A program made the translations under genes and the position numbers. Source: Punctularia strigosozonata HHB-11173 SS5 (taxonomy: Eukaryota > Basidiomycota > Agaricomycetes > Corticiales > Punctulariaceae). From it: a stretch of DNA of 64,000 nt. The DNA is taken from positions 3,351,521-3,415,520 of the forward strand of contig NW_006767433.1 of the NCBI RefSeq assembly GCF_000264995.1. Reading direction: 5' to 3'. Shown in pieces: positions 25,777-40,900 of this stretch; position 1 is the stretch's first letter, and each line of letters opens with the position of its first letter. The notes beneath the pieces are model-generated. The model did no database searches. It was not told where the DNA came from and worked only from the letters and a program-made list of their open reading frames with translations.

Positions 25777-27022
25777 TCAATTCTGCCGCTTCTGCACACC
25801 GCGTGGTCGCTCTTCGACGACGAATTTGTTGCTGTTCTTCGGGCCTTTGGGTCCGGGCCGGCGCGTGCGCTTGCCCTTCGTCTGCCAACCCCAGAGCGAA
25901 CGAGGAGGCTTGTTACCCTTGAGCTTTCCACGACCACCACCGTGAGGGTGATCCACGCTGGCGTGGGCATTAGCGAGGTAACGATGACCCGAAGAATTGA
26001 ATGACATACGCGTTCATGGCCATACCACGGACATGCGGCCTGCGTCCAAGCCACCGATTTCTCCCCGCTTTGCCCAGACTCCGGTTCTTCCACAGAGGGT
26101 TGCTCACAGAACCGACAGTGGCACAACAGTCCCTCAGCACCTTTCTCACTTCACCGCTCTGCAGCCTGACGAGAACGTACTTGGCCCCAGGCTCGTTGCC
26201 GGTGACCTGAGCATACGTCCCTGCGGATCGGACGAGGATACCAGGACCCTTGGGCTTGAGGGAGATGTTATGGATGATTGTACCGACAGGAATGAGGTGT
26301 AGAGGTAGGACATTGCCCGGCTTGAGGGTGATAGAACGGAGGAGACCGACGGAGAGTGAGGTCTCGGATTCGGCGCTTAACACATCCTCGTTGTTGTCTG
26401 CGGCCGACGACTGCGTTTGGGACGGCGTATAGTTCGGTACAAGGTCCTTCGGGATACCCATCCGATAGCTTTCCACGACGTCTCCTGCACGAAGACCCTC
26501 GGGGGCCAGTATATAACTCCATATCTGGTCGCCTTTCAGCGCAGCAAGCACCGCGCCCGTCTTCACTCGCCGTTTGATGAGGGCGATGTGTGCAGACCGT
26601 CCAGGGTCATATTCTATTCGTACGACGTCGTGGGGGCCCGGCGCCATGCGCGTAAAGTCGACGAGCCGTATCCGTCGTTTGTGGCCTCCGCCACGCGCAC
26701 GGACGGTGATGCGACCGTGGTTGTTGCGACCGCCCTTCTTGCGCTGGGCCACGGTGAGCTGCCTGATGGGCCGACCTTCCCATAAGTGCGGGTTGAGTGG
26801 GCGGCGCAAATGCCGGATACCAGGAGTGACGGGCTTGTATGTTTTGTAGAGGACCTCGGTGCGGGCCAGTGACGCGTTGATGTCCGACGGTGTCGACGAA
26901 GAGGCCGAGGCTAACGCGTTCACGCTGGCATGACGCTTTAATGAGGGTAAAGTTGGGAGAGGAGCTCTCCGAGCCGACGAAAGGCACGTCCTCAGCAAGG
27001 ACCCGAACCCACTGGCGAGCAT
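25777..27022 (-). CDS. RML2: Mitochondrial large-subunit ribosomal protein uL2m
   Basis: Two exons, 26010-27022 and 25777-25957, give 397 residues. The protein belongs to the peptidyl-transferase region of the mitochondrial ribosome. The first 40 residues are basic and Ser/Ala-rich, as in a mitochondrial targeting sequence. Then [23 protein letters not shown] and later [18 protein letters not shown] mark the N-terminal uL2 fold. The C-terminal domain has [22 protein letters not shown], then across the single intron [11 protein letters not shown], the universally conserved loop of uL2, and a basic tail ending KGPKNSNKF. The 52-nt intron falls exactly between the Asn-Ala and the Val-Asp-His-Pro-His-Gly segment. 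A roughly 30-residue acidic insert lies around residues 200-225. Divergent with carboxylesterase B. Confidence 0.96.
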
Positions 27023-27729
27023 CGGAGAGCAAGAGGGCGAAAACGGCAGTTTGCCGGTAAGTCTCGTTTAGTATTGAATGTTAAACGACTTACCGTTCGA
27101 AATGTATACTTTTATTAACCCACGATCACTTCGCATCAAGCCTGGCCCAGCATCAACTCGAACCAACACCGGTACCGCCTGTGCCGTATATTGAACTTGG
27201 GACCTTCGCTGCAACTATAGACGAACATTCTTGCCGCTGCACTAAAGTTTTGCATCTCGGCACGCTTGAATATCTACCCACTCTGTGGAGAACTAGTCTC
27301 TTGAGGTCGGTACGGCACCGGTGACTGGTGACCGGTGCCTCTGCTTGGGAATGAGATCGGGTCGGCAGCAGATCCTGTCATCACCGTCATGGTGCATTAT
27401 GCGCACCCGCCACTATCTTCAGTGTGTCTCGGAAACAGCGACTCCTGACTAACTCCGCGCCGCTTGGCAGCGGACGTTCGTTCTCTAGATACTACACGCG
27501 CCTTCGCTCGCATTGGCAAGGTCTTCCCAACGGATATCTCCCAACCATCGCGAGGCCTTGCGTTGGCGTATCCTGTGATGCCACTTCGCTGCAGCGTGTG
27601 CTCGACAGAAGCGTTCTGGAATAGCTGTTCCAAGAAGAGAAGATGCGCTATCTGCATATATTATGCCGCTCTTCTGCGCATTCACGGTCTCCCTTGCGCA
27701 GGTCAGGGTTCGCTCATCGTCAGCCAACG
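27023..27729. other. Divergent promoter region uL2m / carboxylesterase B
   Basis: This 707-nt spacer contains only short frames. An in-frame extension upstream of the chosen carboxylesterase start (to 27643) exists, but the signal peptide begins at 27730. Nothing else is recognised. Confidence 0.5.
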
Positions 27730-30010
<2,281 letters not shown>

Positions 30011-30316
30011 AATATAGTAATCAATGGTTCCTCATTGAACAGTGATTGAACGAGTTAGTCAAAGTATGACCCTCGCGGACTGTGCGTAGGTTGGGTGTCT
30101 TCACATTGGTCGTTCTGTCCCTGGATTGAAGATCAGCCGCAAAGCCATTGTGGTTGTATGCGTCATTGGAGTCCGGTCGTTCGTCATGACGTCACGTACA
30201 ACGGACTTCATAAAACCTTGCCTGGGGAATGCGCATCGCACAAGTGAACGCACTCGAAATCCGACCTACAATCCCCACCTAACTCCTATACCGTGACTTC
30301 TTTGTGAACTCTAATC
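30011..30316. other. Short spacer upstream of small hydrophilic gene
   Basis: This 306-nt spacer lies between two genes on the same strand. It should contain the promoter of the downstream gene; no specific motif was identified. Confidence 0.45.
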
Positions 30317-30735
30317 ATGTCTGGCGCCATGATGTCCAATGTCGGCAACGCCCAAGTCTACGAAAGCAACGAACAGAGAACTGGCAAATACGATACCCAG
30401 GAGCATCCCGCTCCATATGAAGCCGGCCAACCGAACGCGCACGATCAGCTAGACTCGCGTGATAATCGCAGCCTTCATCAAACCGCTGCGCAAGCAGAAA
30501 AGGTCGAAGCGGATCAGCTTCGTGCTGAAAAGCAGTTGGCGCGAGACCAGAGCAACCCTGATAGTGCAATTCGTCCCGTGTGTACTGCCCGTGGTCGTCG
30601 ACTGAGCGCTCCTAACTGATTCGTGCCCAAACGCAGGCTGAGATGCACGGCAACAAGCCATCGCGGGGTGCTCAAGTGGATAAAGAAATTATGGAAGATG
30701 AACAAGAGGAGTTGAGACAGAAGGGCCGCGCGTGA
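30317..30735 (+). CDS. Small hydrophilic protein, 119 aa, conserved in fungi
   Basis: Exons 30317-30577 and 30637-30735 join in phase 0. The protein is strongly hydrophilic, without membrane helix or Cys clusters. It opens MSGAMMSNVGNAQVYES, has a Gln/Asp/Ala-rich centre with helical character (AAQAEKVEADQLRAEKQL) and ends with HGNKPSRGAQVDKEIMEDE and a Gln/Glu-rich tail. The HGNxPSRGAxxD block recalls short, uncharacterised fungal proteins with LEA- or stress-protein-like composition. No function can be assigned. The splice join (CGTCCC|GTGTGT...CGCAG|GCTGAG) is standard, and the start is the first ATG of the frame. Confidence 0.68.
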
Positions 30736-31440
30736 GAAGTGATCGCTATCAAGAGAACATAACTTCATTGTAGTATGCCTTCGCACCAGCTGTAATCGCA
30801 CGAAACCACAATCTGTGTACCGTATACGGAGACAAAGGCAGTCATAGACTCATAGCCTAGTCATGACCTTGAGCTTAATTTCTCAGCGAATTGTTGTCGC
30901 CTTTTAAGCCCCCACCAATCAACGCGAACGCGTCGCGAAGGCATTCCTAACCTCTTACCTTAGGTCAGTCATAACGCTGCACGTGAAGTGAGTATTCCTG
31001 TTCTCAACCGTTCTGAATCTGACAAAGTGTAGCGGAGGACAGCTCCTCCTGCTTCATGATCATCATTGCAAGCCGACGCCCCGCTTCGTAATGCGCGGCG
31101 AAGTCGCTGACATGCGCAGTTATCGTGCATGTATGCACGCATGGTATGCGTAGGTCGATCGACCTCTACAGCAATCTCAGCAGAGCGGCGTTTGCTGATT
31201 CAAACCATGTCATATCATGATGCATATCCGACTAGCGATACATCAAATGGATTACCTATTACAACTCCTGGTAACACGTGAATAGCATGGGCAGGAGAAA
31301 CCGTATCAGCTCCCAATCGACTCCCAAACACCCCAGGGAAGCCGTTGGTCCAAGCGTGCGGGGCTTCATGTTGTGCATTACGGCTTCTGCCATCCTTCAT
31401 TGCGCGCGAGTCCAGGTGGCCGTCCTCGAGACACGATAGT
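30736..31440. other. Convergent 3' spacer
   Basis: This 705-nt region lies between the small hydrophilic gene and uL1, which face each other. I find no gene or repeat in it. Confidence 0.5.
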
Positions 31441-32346
31441 TTAGAACAGTCGGATAGGTTTGCCCATCGTGCTCTTGATGTGCAAACTCTTCACGTTTTG
31501 CCAATTCTTCTTGAGCAGGGAGACCAAGAAGTTGATGCTCAACATGACGTTAGCGAGCACCTGGTCATCAGTCATCTCGATGTGGCCGACAGCAACACCA
31601 AGACAGAGAACCTAGTGGAAAGCCCATGAGAAACATCGTGACGGGAAAACGGAACACAGCCAACGACGCACTTTCTTCAGCTGGAACTTGATAGTACTGC
31701 GTACCTCCGTCAGCTTGTTGGAGAGGTCCTCCGCATGCGAGATGGGTGTCGGGAACTTTCCGGCTGATGGGAATTAAACATCAGTTCACAGCGGGAACAC
31801 AGAGGACGTGCGTAATCACCCTTGGAAAGACCGGGGCCGAGCAGACGAGGAATCTGCTTGATGAGAGCTTCGGAGGCCAAGAAAGCATCATATTTTTTCG
31901 CCAGCTTCTTGACGAGCTTCTTGTTTTTGTTGAGCCTAGTGTTTCCACGAATGAGCGCGTCAACACATCACACTGTCGTCTGCCCCTACTTCTTCAAGTC
32001 GTCGACGCTCATATACTCCAAGTCGATCTGCTTGGCTCTGTCGATATCGGCAGCATCCGCGAGAATGCAGATGGTCATGCGCGGACGAGGGACGTTGGGC
32101 AACTTGACGGTTCCGGAGAAACGCTTGTCGCGCTGGGGGTCGTAGTTCTTGAGACCGATCTGTAGCTCGATAGTCTCGATGAAGTTGCGCTTCTTCTCGC
32201 CATTGGACTCGGCAAGGAGTTCCTTGATGGAGCCCCGCACGCTTGACACTGAGAGCTTGCTGCAGACAGTGACGGTGATTCACCAGAGTAAAGTAGAAAA
32301 TATCAGAACAGTCCGAGCCAGAGAAAGCGGGGCGGGCGGACCTCAT
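31441..32346 (-). CDS. RPL10A: 60S ribosomal protein uL1 (RPL10A)
   Basis: Minus-strand exons 32342-32346, 31990-32259, 31820-31935, 31672-31763 and 31441-31611 give 217 residues, exactly the usual size. The protein forms the L1 stalk that guides tRNA exit. The first coding exon is only five nucleotides (ATGAG); the join gives [17 protein letters not shown]. Further marks are [59 protein letters not shown] and the end [17 protein letters not shown] short first coding exon followed by an intron just after the start codon is common in eukaryotic ribosomal protein genes. It diverges from the homeodomain gene. Confidence 0.96.
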
Positions 32347-32656
32347 GCTTGCAGATTACAGAACCTAGGAGAAAGGTGAGCTGAGTCCTGTCGTACACTC
32401 GGTGGATAATAGAATCGTCAGGCTTTTGGTACTATACAGTTGCGCAGAACTGATGCTGACAGCCTCAAGGCTGTACAAGCACGTGCTTCTATGACCGGCG
32501 TGTAGTCATGTGATGTTCGCGGGGGCGTGATGCGCGTCGCTGTTGTATGAACGCGTACCGCGTCGTTTACACCCCAATGCACATCGTTACATAAATTCAC
32601 TGCTTGCTCTGCGCCGCCGCTCACAACACCTGCTCCAGACCGTGGCGTATACCGCA
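32347..32656. other. Divergent promoter region uL1 / homeodomain gene
   Basis: This 310-nt spacer is open in the homeodomain frame from about 32543 but lacks an in-frame ATG before 32657. No specific element was recognised. Confidence 0.45.
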
Positions 32657-34103
32657 ATGGCCAACTCGCTTTCCATCTCCAATTCATCAGCCAACTCACC
32701 CTGCGGTGACAACAGCCAGCTGCCGAAAGAACATGACAGCGCAGCTACCATATCAACCTACGGGAACGGATATTACTGTCGCCCTGCTTCGGATGATGGC
32801 ACAGACTACATATACAGAATGGACAGTGACCGGGAGAAGGAGAAGAGAACGCGGAGACGATTTACCACAGCTCAGCTGACTCTGTTGGAGCAACTGTACC
32901 ATCGCGTAAGCCATCCAACGCGCGAACAGCGCGAAGTGGTTGCACGAGAAGGCGACATGTGAGTAACGTCACCTGCTCATTTTTATTAGAGCCCATAGAG
33001 CTCGGAGAGTCGGACGATTGAGTCTTGACTCCGTGCAAGTGGCTTTGAACCACAATACTTGACTGATTCATCGGAGGATGTCGTTGACGCCGTTCCCCAG
33101 GGAGCTTCGTTCGGTCACTATATGGTTTCAGAACAAGCGTCAAACCGAACGACGATCCGCGACATCGCTTCCCAATGCATCGGAAAATTCGCCGCCTCCC
33201 CATTTTCCCAGTACAAACCGACGACCGTTTTCTTCCCATTCACAAGGCAAAGGATACAGGTCGGGTCCCCTTCCATCGCGCCAAATGTGTCGCACACTGT
33301 CTACTCCGGCACTTCCTCCTTCGTCACTCGCTCGTGGTCGCATTGCGCCTCTTGCACGGTCCACCAGTCTCAACATCGAGGCGATGAGCAGCCACAGCGG
33401 GCTTCGAACCTCTCTCCCGGTCCAAAGATGTTCCTCACTACCTTCCGCCCTCGAGTATGCATGCGAGAACGCTTCAAGAGCTATTGCTAAATCAAGAAGA
33501 CCCACGTTATCACGCCGGCCTACTATGGAGAATGTATTGGAGAACGCTTCCAGCTCATCTCGTAGAGTGGGAATGAACGTTCATACCGGTCGACCCACAG
33601 GCACAAACCCAGAGCCTCAACCATCCCCGCAAATCTACGACGTGATGCCTTCGTCGCCAATCACATCATCTCCTCAGCGAATTGGACCGCACACGCCTGA
33701 AGCCCACAGAGGCTTTGTCGAGTATGGGCGGGTGCGAAAGCGTACAACTTTGGAGTGGGCGTGTGCGGCTGCGAGATTGAACGGGCGTCGTGACAACGCC
33801 AGCAGTCACCCAGAACGCAAGGCGCTGCGTGGCTTTGTGCAGTCGGAGCCGAGCGGCGATGAGACAGAGACAGACATCGACGAGCTCCCGACGCCGCATC
33901 TGAGCTTTGCTGGAGGGTCGCCCTCAACATCAGCATCCACCCCTGCTACACCGGCCACGTCAGCGTCGATTTCGGAACCAACGCAGTTGATGAAGCCGGC
34001 GATCCTCACCGATGTCATGGTCATAGAGCCGCAGGAACACAGCAAAGACGAAGACACGATGCGTGCTGCACTTGCACTTTGTGGTCTTGGAGCGGGCCTA
34101 TAA
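32657..34103 (+). CDS. Homeodomain transcription factor
   Basis: Exons 32657-32958 and 33101-34103 give 434 residues. A homeodomain lies at about residues 68-128: an Arg-rich N-terminal arm (KRTRRRFTTAQL), helix 1 TLLEQLYHRVSHPT, helix 2 REQREVVAREGDM, and recognition helix VTIWFQNKRQTERR with the invariant Trp, Phe, Asn and Arg. The intron (142 nt, longer than most here) interrupts the domain between helices 2 and 3. The rest is Ser/Pro-rich and disordered, with an acidic C-terminal patch (SGDETETDIDELPTP) that could serve in activation. The motif is the typical 60-residue class rather than a TALE insert. I see no sign of a mating-type HD1/HD2 pair nearby, so a general regulator of development is more likely. 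Confidence 0.9.
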
Positions 34104-34485
34104 GTTGTACCTACACTGCTCAATACCAGGAAGCGCACGGGGGCGTCCTCTACGAACAGGTTAGAGAATGTTGGAGGGATAGGATGTTTTGTATATACTG
34201 TATGTCCTCAAGACCTCAGGCTAGATGTCGCGATTTGTATCAATCTGGATACAATGCACAACGAATAAATGGACATAATTGAATGCACACTGGGGCGTCA
34301 GACCGGCGTCAACCGCCGAAGTAGGCGAAATGATGATAGGCGATGCTGCTGATAACCGTCTGGGAAACTTTGTCGGGCTTGACAGGATGCTAATGAGCGC
34401 CCCCGGCAGGCTTACCGCTGCCCAGTCAATGCATAGCCCGTGAGTGCATCTGGATCACTCATGACGGAGTAGATGGCAACGTGAG
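34104..34485. other. Convergent 3' spacer
   Basis: Intergenic sequence between the homeodomain gene and the chitinase, which converge. Nothing was recognised. Confidence 0.5.
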
Positions 34486-36004
34486 TTACACTGGCCACGA
34501 GTCGGAGCGCACAGTGCTGATCCACGAAGACGCGGCATCAGGAAACTGCAGGAGGGGAGGAGGACGGGATTCAGGTACCGAATCCACGACAGGTTTTAAG
34601 CCGGACTCACCTCCCAAACCATAGCGCCCCCACTCCATCCCTGAGATTTAGCTTGCCCAATGCATACAGCTAGCGCACCTGAATGAGGATGTGTTTATGA
34701 ACTTCAACTAGGGCAATATCCAACAGTCAAAGCTCACTGGGGTCCATGTATCCTGAACTGGCGTCTCCGCTATTGGCGGGCTTTCCTATCACCAGCTTGT
34801 TCTCGGGAACACCAGACGCAGCGATTTGAAACAATGCGGAATTGGGCCATGTGCTTGACGATGCTGTGAGCAGACCGGCACATGTCGTATATTCGGTTGT
34901 ACCCTCTAAGAAACCTTAAGCTTCCGTGATCTCTGGGTCAACGGACAGGCTACGTACGGTTGTAGAACTGCACGTTGTACTGAAATGCTTTCAGGATAGT
35001 GTATGTATAAACAAACATGAAAATCATACCCAGTCAATCAAGTCCCCAACATCGGAGTCTACAGTAAGATACGCTCCACCACCGAATTTTCCAGGAGAGA
35101 ACCTGCCAGTGAATATCACAATCAGATTGATATGTTTGAGGCATGCTTCTTCGTACCAGGGTGCAACGGCTGAGAGATGTATCAGCCAGAGGTAGCACAG
35201 GACAGAACCTGCTTACGGGCATGTGTGATTATATATTGTCCCTGCGGAAGGCTTGTGCGGAGCTGTCTGGTAAATGTCGCAAGCCATGTTTCCGCCTTCC
35301 CGTCGCCTGCGTTGACGGCATTGAAATCCTGAGCGGCTGGATCAGGTCGGAAAGACGATAACATCAATGCATCAATATACCTCGTAATCGATGTCGATTC
35401 CATCTAAGTCATAGTCAATGACCCAAGCCGCCATTGAGTTCGCAACGGCTACAGGATCGGCGCCAGTACTTGTTGGCGCTACATCGGCACCGATATAGAA
35501 CAGTCAGTTCTGATACGCTCTAATGAACCGGCGGACTGATTTACCGTCCGTGGATCCGAACGCTGACACCAATAACTTGATTCCCGCGGCGACGTACTGA
35601 GATTTATACGTCGCACGTTCATCAGCCGTAAGTGACGCCCACGTCTGTGCTTGGTCCCATGCCCCTTCAATTAAAAGGAAGGATATGATGCTTATATGGT
35701 GGGGTCAGCTGCGATTTCATTGAATGATGCTGACTTACAACACATTGTAGCCCTGTCAATGACGACTGAATATCTGAACCACAGAATATAAGAATATCCG
35801 TACAGATATTTGCGATACCGACGGCGGTCCAGTTTCGCCCGAAACCCACTTATCACTATAAATCACCCAATATGGCGGCGATGGTGCTGCACGTTTGGAC
35901 ATCGTCGCACCCGAGCTTCGCAGCTGGCACTTTGGAGCCGCAAAACTATCAAGGACGATGAAGGATAACAACAGGAAGGACCAGAGCAAAGGACGAGTAA
36001 ACAT
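34486..36004 (-). CDS. Secreted GH18 chitinase-like glycoside hydrolase
   Basis: Eleven minus-strand exons: 35804-36004, 35739-35752, 35545-35690, 35381-35478, 35217-35328, 35157-35169, 35030-35102, 34958-34979, 34738-34905, 34611-34678, 34486-34545; 324 residues. Start Met at 36004 gives a signal peptide (MFTRPLLWSFLLLSFIVLDSF); an upstream in-frame Met would bury it. The fold carries YWVIYSDKWVSG, the catalytic motif DGIDIDYE with acid Glu153, QGQYIITHAPVAPWF, DWYNVQFYNQG and the closing AMVWEFPDA. It should cleave chitin or related beta-1,4-GlcNAc polymers outside the cell or at the wall. No carbohydrate-binding module or Ser/Thr-rich tail follows, so it is a minimal single-domain enzyme. 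Exons of 13, 14 and 22 nt make automated prediction likely to fail here. Confidence 0.93.
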
Positions 36005-36967
36005 CGTAACGAAGTGACTCTTTCTCGCCGATCGGGACAAGAGAGGGTGTCAATGGCGCCTTATATAGGTGCATGAGAATCGCCCCCGTTGGTGCGATCG
36101 CACTATATCTCTGCATGCCGCCGTTTTGCAGGCCTTCGTTTCTAGTTTTGCACCGGTCGCGGATCTCCGGTCATCTGCAACGCATGCCACAAAGGCCGGG
36201 GGGGGGGGTAGAAGATGCAACGAATCCATCTTGTCCAGGCGTGTAGCCATCTTCCAGAATAAGGCTAGCAGGTCCAGTTGGTAGGGGAAGAAGGCGCCGA
36301 AATCTATCGCTGCAACAATGGGAACTGGACAACCATGCGTACGTGCCGAATAGGGATACCTCTGAGGGCCCCGCTAGCAGCTGACTCGGTCCCGATGGCC
36401 TCTGCTGGTTGTCTGTCGGAAGGGGCGTGGCGTGAGACGGGCGGGTCACCCAAGATAGATCGCGCAGCCCAAAGTATGCACATGGGGTCGCCAAAATGTG
36501 CCCATTCTGAACGGTTCGATCTTGTGCGATAGATGCTGCCGCGCAGAGATTGGCCCGTCACTGGCAGGAAGGCAGGACTTCACTTGGGTTGGGGTGACCA
36601 GAAGACAGAGCGGGTGTTCCGGAAGCTCACGAGCGCACGTGAAAAGTATGATACGCCGGTATCTCGACATATGCAGCGTACACCTGCCGCCCTGGTGATC
36701 TATCTAGCAGGATGTTTGCTCGCGAGACCGTTGCTGAACCACCTATCGATCGCGGAACCGGCCCACCACCACAGCAATCATCGAACGATGCGAACAGAAG
36801 AAAAACTCCCATTGTGACATTGCAACTCCTGTTTGTTCCATCAATCCTTGGACCAACGGCGCTGTCGTGATGCATGCCGTTGAGATCTACAGAAAGTGGG
36901 TAGGTTAACATCAGGACCACAACCTGAGGCGAAAATTGATTCCCACATGGAATGCTGACAAGGTTTA
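36005..36967. other. Intergenic, upstream of chitinase
   Basis: This region contains a run of ten G at about 36198-36207 and only short frames. It should include the chitinase promoter on the right flank of that gene and the 3' end of VPS28. No regulatory motif was assigned. Confidence 0.45.
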
Positions 36968-37913
36968 TCACTTCAATCGGTGTCCTTTGAGGAGCTCCTG
37001 CTTAGATATCTGAAAAATTCTGCATATGCATGATCAACGTCGAAATGAAGCTAAGATCCGGACTATGAGTAAACTGAAGGAAGATCGCAGTCACAAACTA
37101 CCTGTCTGGATTGCTCCTCCGTAATCTCTTCCGATGCCTTCATCGCGTTCAATGTGATTAACCTGGACAAGCATCAGATAAGTCTGCAAGGGAGCCTACA
37201 ATGAACGATGTAATTAAGATGCACCATCCGACCATTTTACTACGTCCCTCCCAATCTTTACTGCCTTTGAACCTGGCATACCCTGTAACGAGCTCTTGTA
37301 GCAGGGGATGAAGCTGATCTTTCGCTCGCATTCTCAACTTCAGAGCATCCATGAAAGTGATGAACGCCTGAGAGAGTTCAGATGAGTGAGCATACCCATG
37401 AAAGCCGAGATTGATTACGAACCTGAGTTGTTTCTGCAACCCACTTTCCTGTCTCGGGACCAGCTTCGCTCGAATGCTCTACTGTAGCAGGCACTCCAAC
37501 TTTAAGCCGATGGAGCGCAGCTGGATGATCCATCTACTAAGGGTCATCAATGTGATCAAGTCCTGAAATAAGGAAACATACCCTGTAACGCGCCATGAAT
37601 GCCTCTATTGAAGGCACCTCGTCACCGACAAGTTTGTACATGGTCTTGTATTGCGAGAGCAAGCGAGTACATGCCGGCGAATACCTCGCTTACAGGAAGC
37701 CGATAAGCTGCATAAACACACGATGTTGGCGACGACTCACTCAGCAGCAGTGACGCTGTCACGAACGTAGGCGCGTTCCAGGTAATCGAGCGCGACAACG
37801 ATGCCATAGAGGGTCGCTAGCATCCCGTACTTCTCTCGCTCCGCATTGGAACTGTACAACCGTACTTCTTCGTCCAACGAGATGGCCCGATCATGATTTG
37901 TACGTGAGACCAT
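36968..37913 (-). CDS. VPS28: ESCRT-I subunit Vps28
   Basis: Minus-strand exons 37741-37913, 37582-37684, 37423-37533, 37225-37367 and 37102-37162, plus a tentative last exon 36968-36997, give about 206 residues. Vps28 bridges ESCRT-I to ESCRT-II in endosomal sorting of ubiquitinated cargo. The N-terminal domain has DEEVRLYSSNAEREKYGMLA, VALDYLERAYVRDSV and RLLSQYKTMYKLVGDEVPSI. The C-terminal four-helix domain begins AFITFMDALKLRMRAKDQLHPLL and ends WLITLNAMKASEEITEEQ. The usual last helix (a FDLxxAYNxF-like stretch) is not found; the frame available ends ELLKGHRLK. Either the final exon is missed or the C-terminus has diverged. Start at 37913 is the nearest in-frame Met. Confidence 0.87.
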
Positions 37914-40900
37914 CTCCGGGGGTGAAGCAAAGACGGCAATGGACCAGGATAATGAAGACGCTCAGCGCCGAGCCATCCGACGAGCTCAATGGGGATCATG
38001 TGACGTATTACTCTGGCGAATCCCTAGTATGATCCAGTAGCATATAGCTAGCAGACGGTGTACACTCAGCACGATGGTAATGATCTTAACGTCCGCATCC
38101 CTCAGATTCGCATCGTTTTTACTAGGCACCAAAGCGCTTGCACGATCATAGTCCAGGCGGCCTAGCGTCGTGGAATCTGAAGAAGTGACAAGCGAGCGTG
38201 GGATCCTCCGGTAACTAAGTGGGACCAAAATGGTAATTCCCGCCGTCTCCCCTCAAAGATTGGCGATGCCGCCCCATCTTCGTCAGGAGGTTTGAAATAT
38301 TCTACCGCTCCGCCTTACCCCAGGAGAAGCCCACAAGCCGCCCCGCAGAGCGTCCCCGGATCGAATTGCTTCCTGGAAGCAATGTTGGGAACGGAATCGG
38401 TGCATCCACATTGGCCTAGAACCTGCGTTTGAACACGACCATCCCCACCCCCAACTACTTCTTCATTGTGTGCACGCGCAGTTGAATCCATTGATCGCCC
38501 TTCCCCTGTAAGAGTGTTGAGCGTATGACAACCGTGGGTGCTGGTGTATGTACGTACTGCCAGCGGGTGAAGAGGAGATACTCAGTGTTCACTCCACTGG
38601 CCAAAGCCTGCTTTGAAGTTGTTGACGAATGACGCAGCAATAGATCCAGGAATAGTCTTAGGGTTCGGCCTATGTACTGAGATAGTCGATCCCCTCGCTA
38701 AATCTATCGCTCTGCCGTCTAAGTGAAGTCATGATCATCGTCACCTTCCGAAAACTTCGTGAAGACGTCTACGTTTACAAAACATACAGACACCACAGTG
38801 GAGTGAATAAGATGCCGGTCCATGTTGATATCAGCAAGAGCAGCGCCTCCCTCTGCGCGTGGCTTTGGCAGCGCCATGCGTAGACTGCTGTATAAGCAAA
38901 CGTGTGTTATAGTCATATTCAGAAAACATTGCATTATCGACCGCGCCTACCTTGCGAGAGGGGGGCTTGCGACGTAATTCGGATTTGCTTGATTGATAGC
39001 TGGCGATCCATATGACAACGTAAGCTATCTATACCCTTTCGGCAGGTGCTCAATAGCAACGGAGGAGATACGAAAGCTTGTACATTTCGAAACTAAGTAA
39101 GGAACCTGATGGAATCTGCGCACTGACCCTCTACAAGTTACAGGTGTCCAAACTCTACGCGAACGGCCGACGGCGTCCGAATGCGCTCTCATCGTGAGGC
39201 AGTGTTTTCGAAGTCGCCAGGATCCCGAAGCGCAAGGAGCCGCCATGGGATAGCAAATCAGGAACCCGTTCCAATTGAGGCCGCCTGGACTCTGAAGCCC
39301 GCACTAAGTACGTGCAAGAGGGGGTTGGCCTGACGCTATGTACTGAGATGGCGACGGTACCACCTCGTTAGCTATGCACGTTGTGCCGACTAACTGGACG
39401 GTGAGATGCATCGATCTTCCCTGTCCATGTCGTGCTCCCCACCATCATGTTCTCGGAGGCGTCCTCCGGCGCGCGTTCATATCTGGGCATCAACGTCTTT
39501 CTCACCGGTATACATTCCGATCGTCGAGAATAGCAAGGAGACCGCCGCAGATCCTCGGGCACTGACACGGTCGAATAATAGCGTCGAGCTTGTTACCCAT
39601 TCCGGGATGGCGCGAATCATGGCGAATTCTAAGAACGCGATGTATGTATATGTATTCCCGACGACGAGGTTGATAAGCCGGTGGCGAGCGTTCGGCAGTC
39701 GGCAATAGGACGGAAGGCAGTCCACAACGGACGATAGCCTAGGCAGAACAGCGGGGACAGCACAAACCATAGGAAGACGACGGCTTTCCGGCGTGAGGTG
39801 ACAAGAACGTGAGATACGGGCTCCTTGCGCGGGACTTCCAACGAGCAGAGCTACAGACTCGTTCCCAAATAGACCCACGAGTTGCGTGATGGTGCAGAGA
39901 TCACGAGAACCTACTTACCCAGGTCGCGTCAGAGAAGTCGTGCCCGGCCAACCCTCTCAAGTTCGATCATTCCAACGAGAGAACCTGGGTCAGAGTTTGG
40001 ATGCGACACGTCAATGGATCGTCATGCAGAATCGATGCCGGTCTGTGGAACGTTCGAGGTGAACCTAGGGGAATAAACATAAGGCCAAAGCGGATACTGG
40101 TTTATGTACCTTGTTCCAAAGAATCATCGGCAGGGATGCCAACGGGTCGGAGCGCGCACAGGGTATGCGAATCGGCGGATTCGGACATGCCTGGTGGGAA
40201 CACGGTAACGCTGCGAGGGTCCCATGTATGTATCCGCATTTTGGGAATCCTTTCCGGGCTGTCCCGCATGTTGTGACGTGAATGATGACCTGCTGTTGCG
40301 CATGGAGATGTTCGGGGTCGGTGCTTAAGTAGGAGGCGTGACATATGAGGGCCGGTGGGCACGGAGGTGCTTGGTGGGTAACGGCAAAGCACAATGGCCA
40401 AGAATATCCCCAGATTAGCGAATTGGCCGAGAAGGCAGAGAAGGCAGGGCCAGGGGAGGGATCATGTCAAAAAGACGGCCAGGAGGGATCAAAGTTTGGA
40501 GATCAGGACGTCGCATTGGCGAGGTTGTTCGCCATCAGCGGCACATGTCGCGACGAGGCAGATTGACCGGCGCGGTATGCGGGCGTATGGGCGAGTGACT
40601 GATCGACTTGGTGGTGAGACAAAGCGGTGGCCGGGAAGAGTGCGGGAGGGAAAGCCGAGGGGGAACCGGCCAGATTAGGCAGGTAGCGGGTCGCACGCTC
40701 ATTGTTCGACGGTCCGTACGCGATAAGATTGACTCAGCCGGCGAGAGAAAGATGGGATCGGGACGGGAATTTGCAAGAGTGGAGCGTCGGCCTGTCTAGA
40801 AGGGACTTCGCAGCCTCGCATGTTCTGCGATACCAAGGGAATCGCCCGTATCAGCCGTCAGCCGAAAGTTTTCGTCCCGTTATCAGCACGCCGCCCTGCC

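Noticed and set aside
36198-36207. Run of ten G as a possible special element
   Set aside because: A simple homopolymer in noncoding sequence. A single tract is not enough to propose a quadruplex or a regulatory site.
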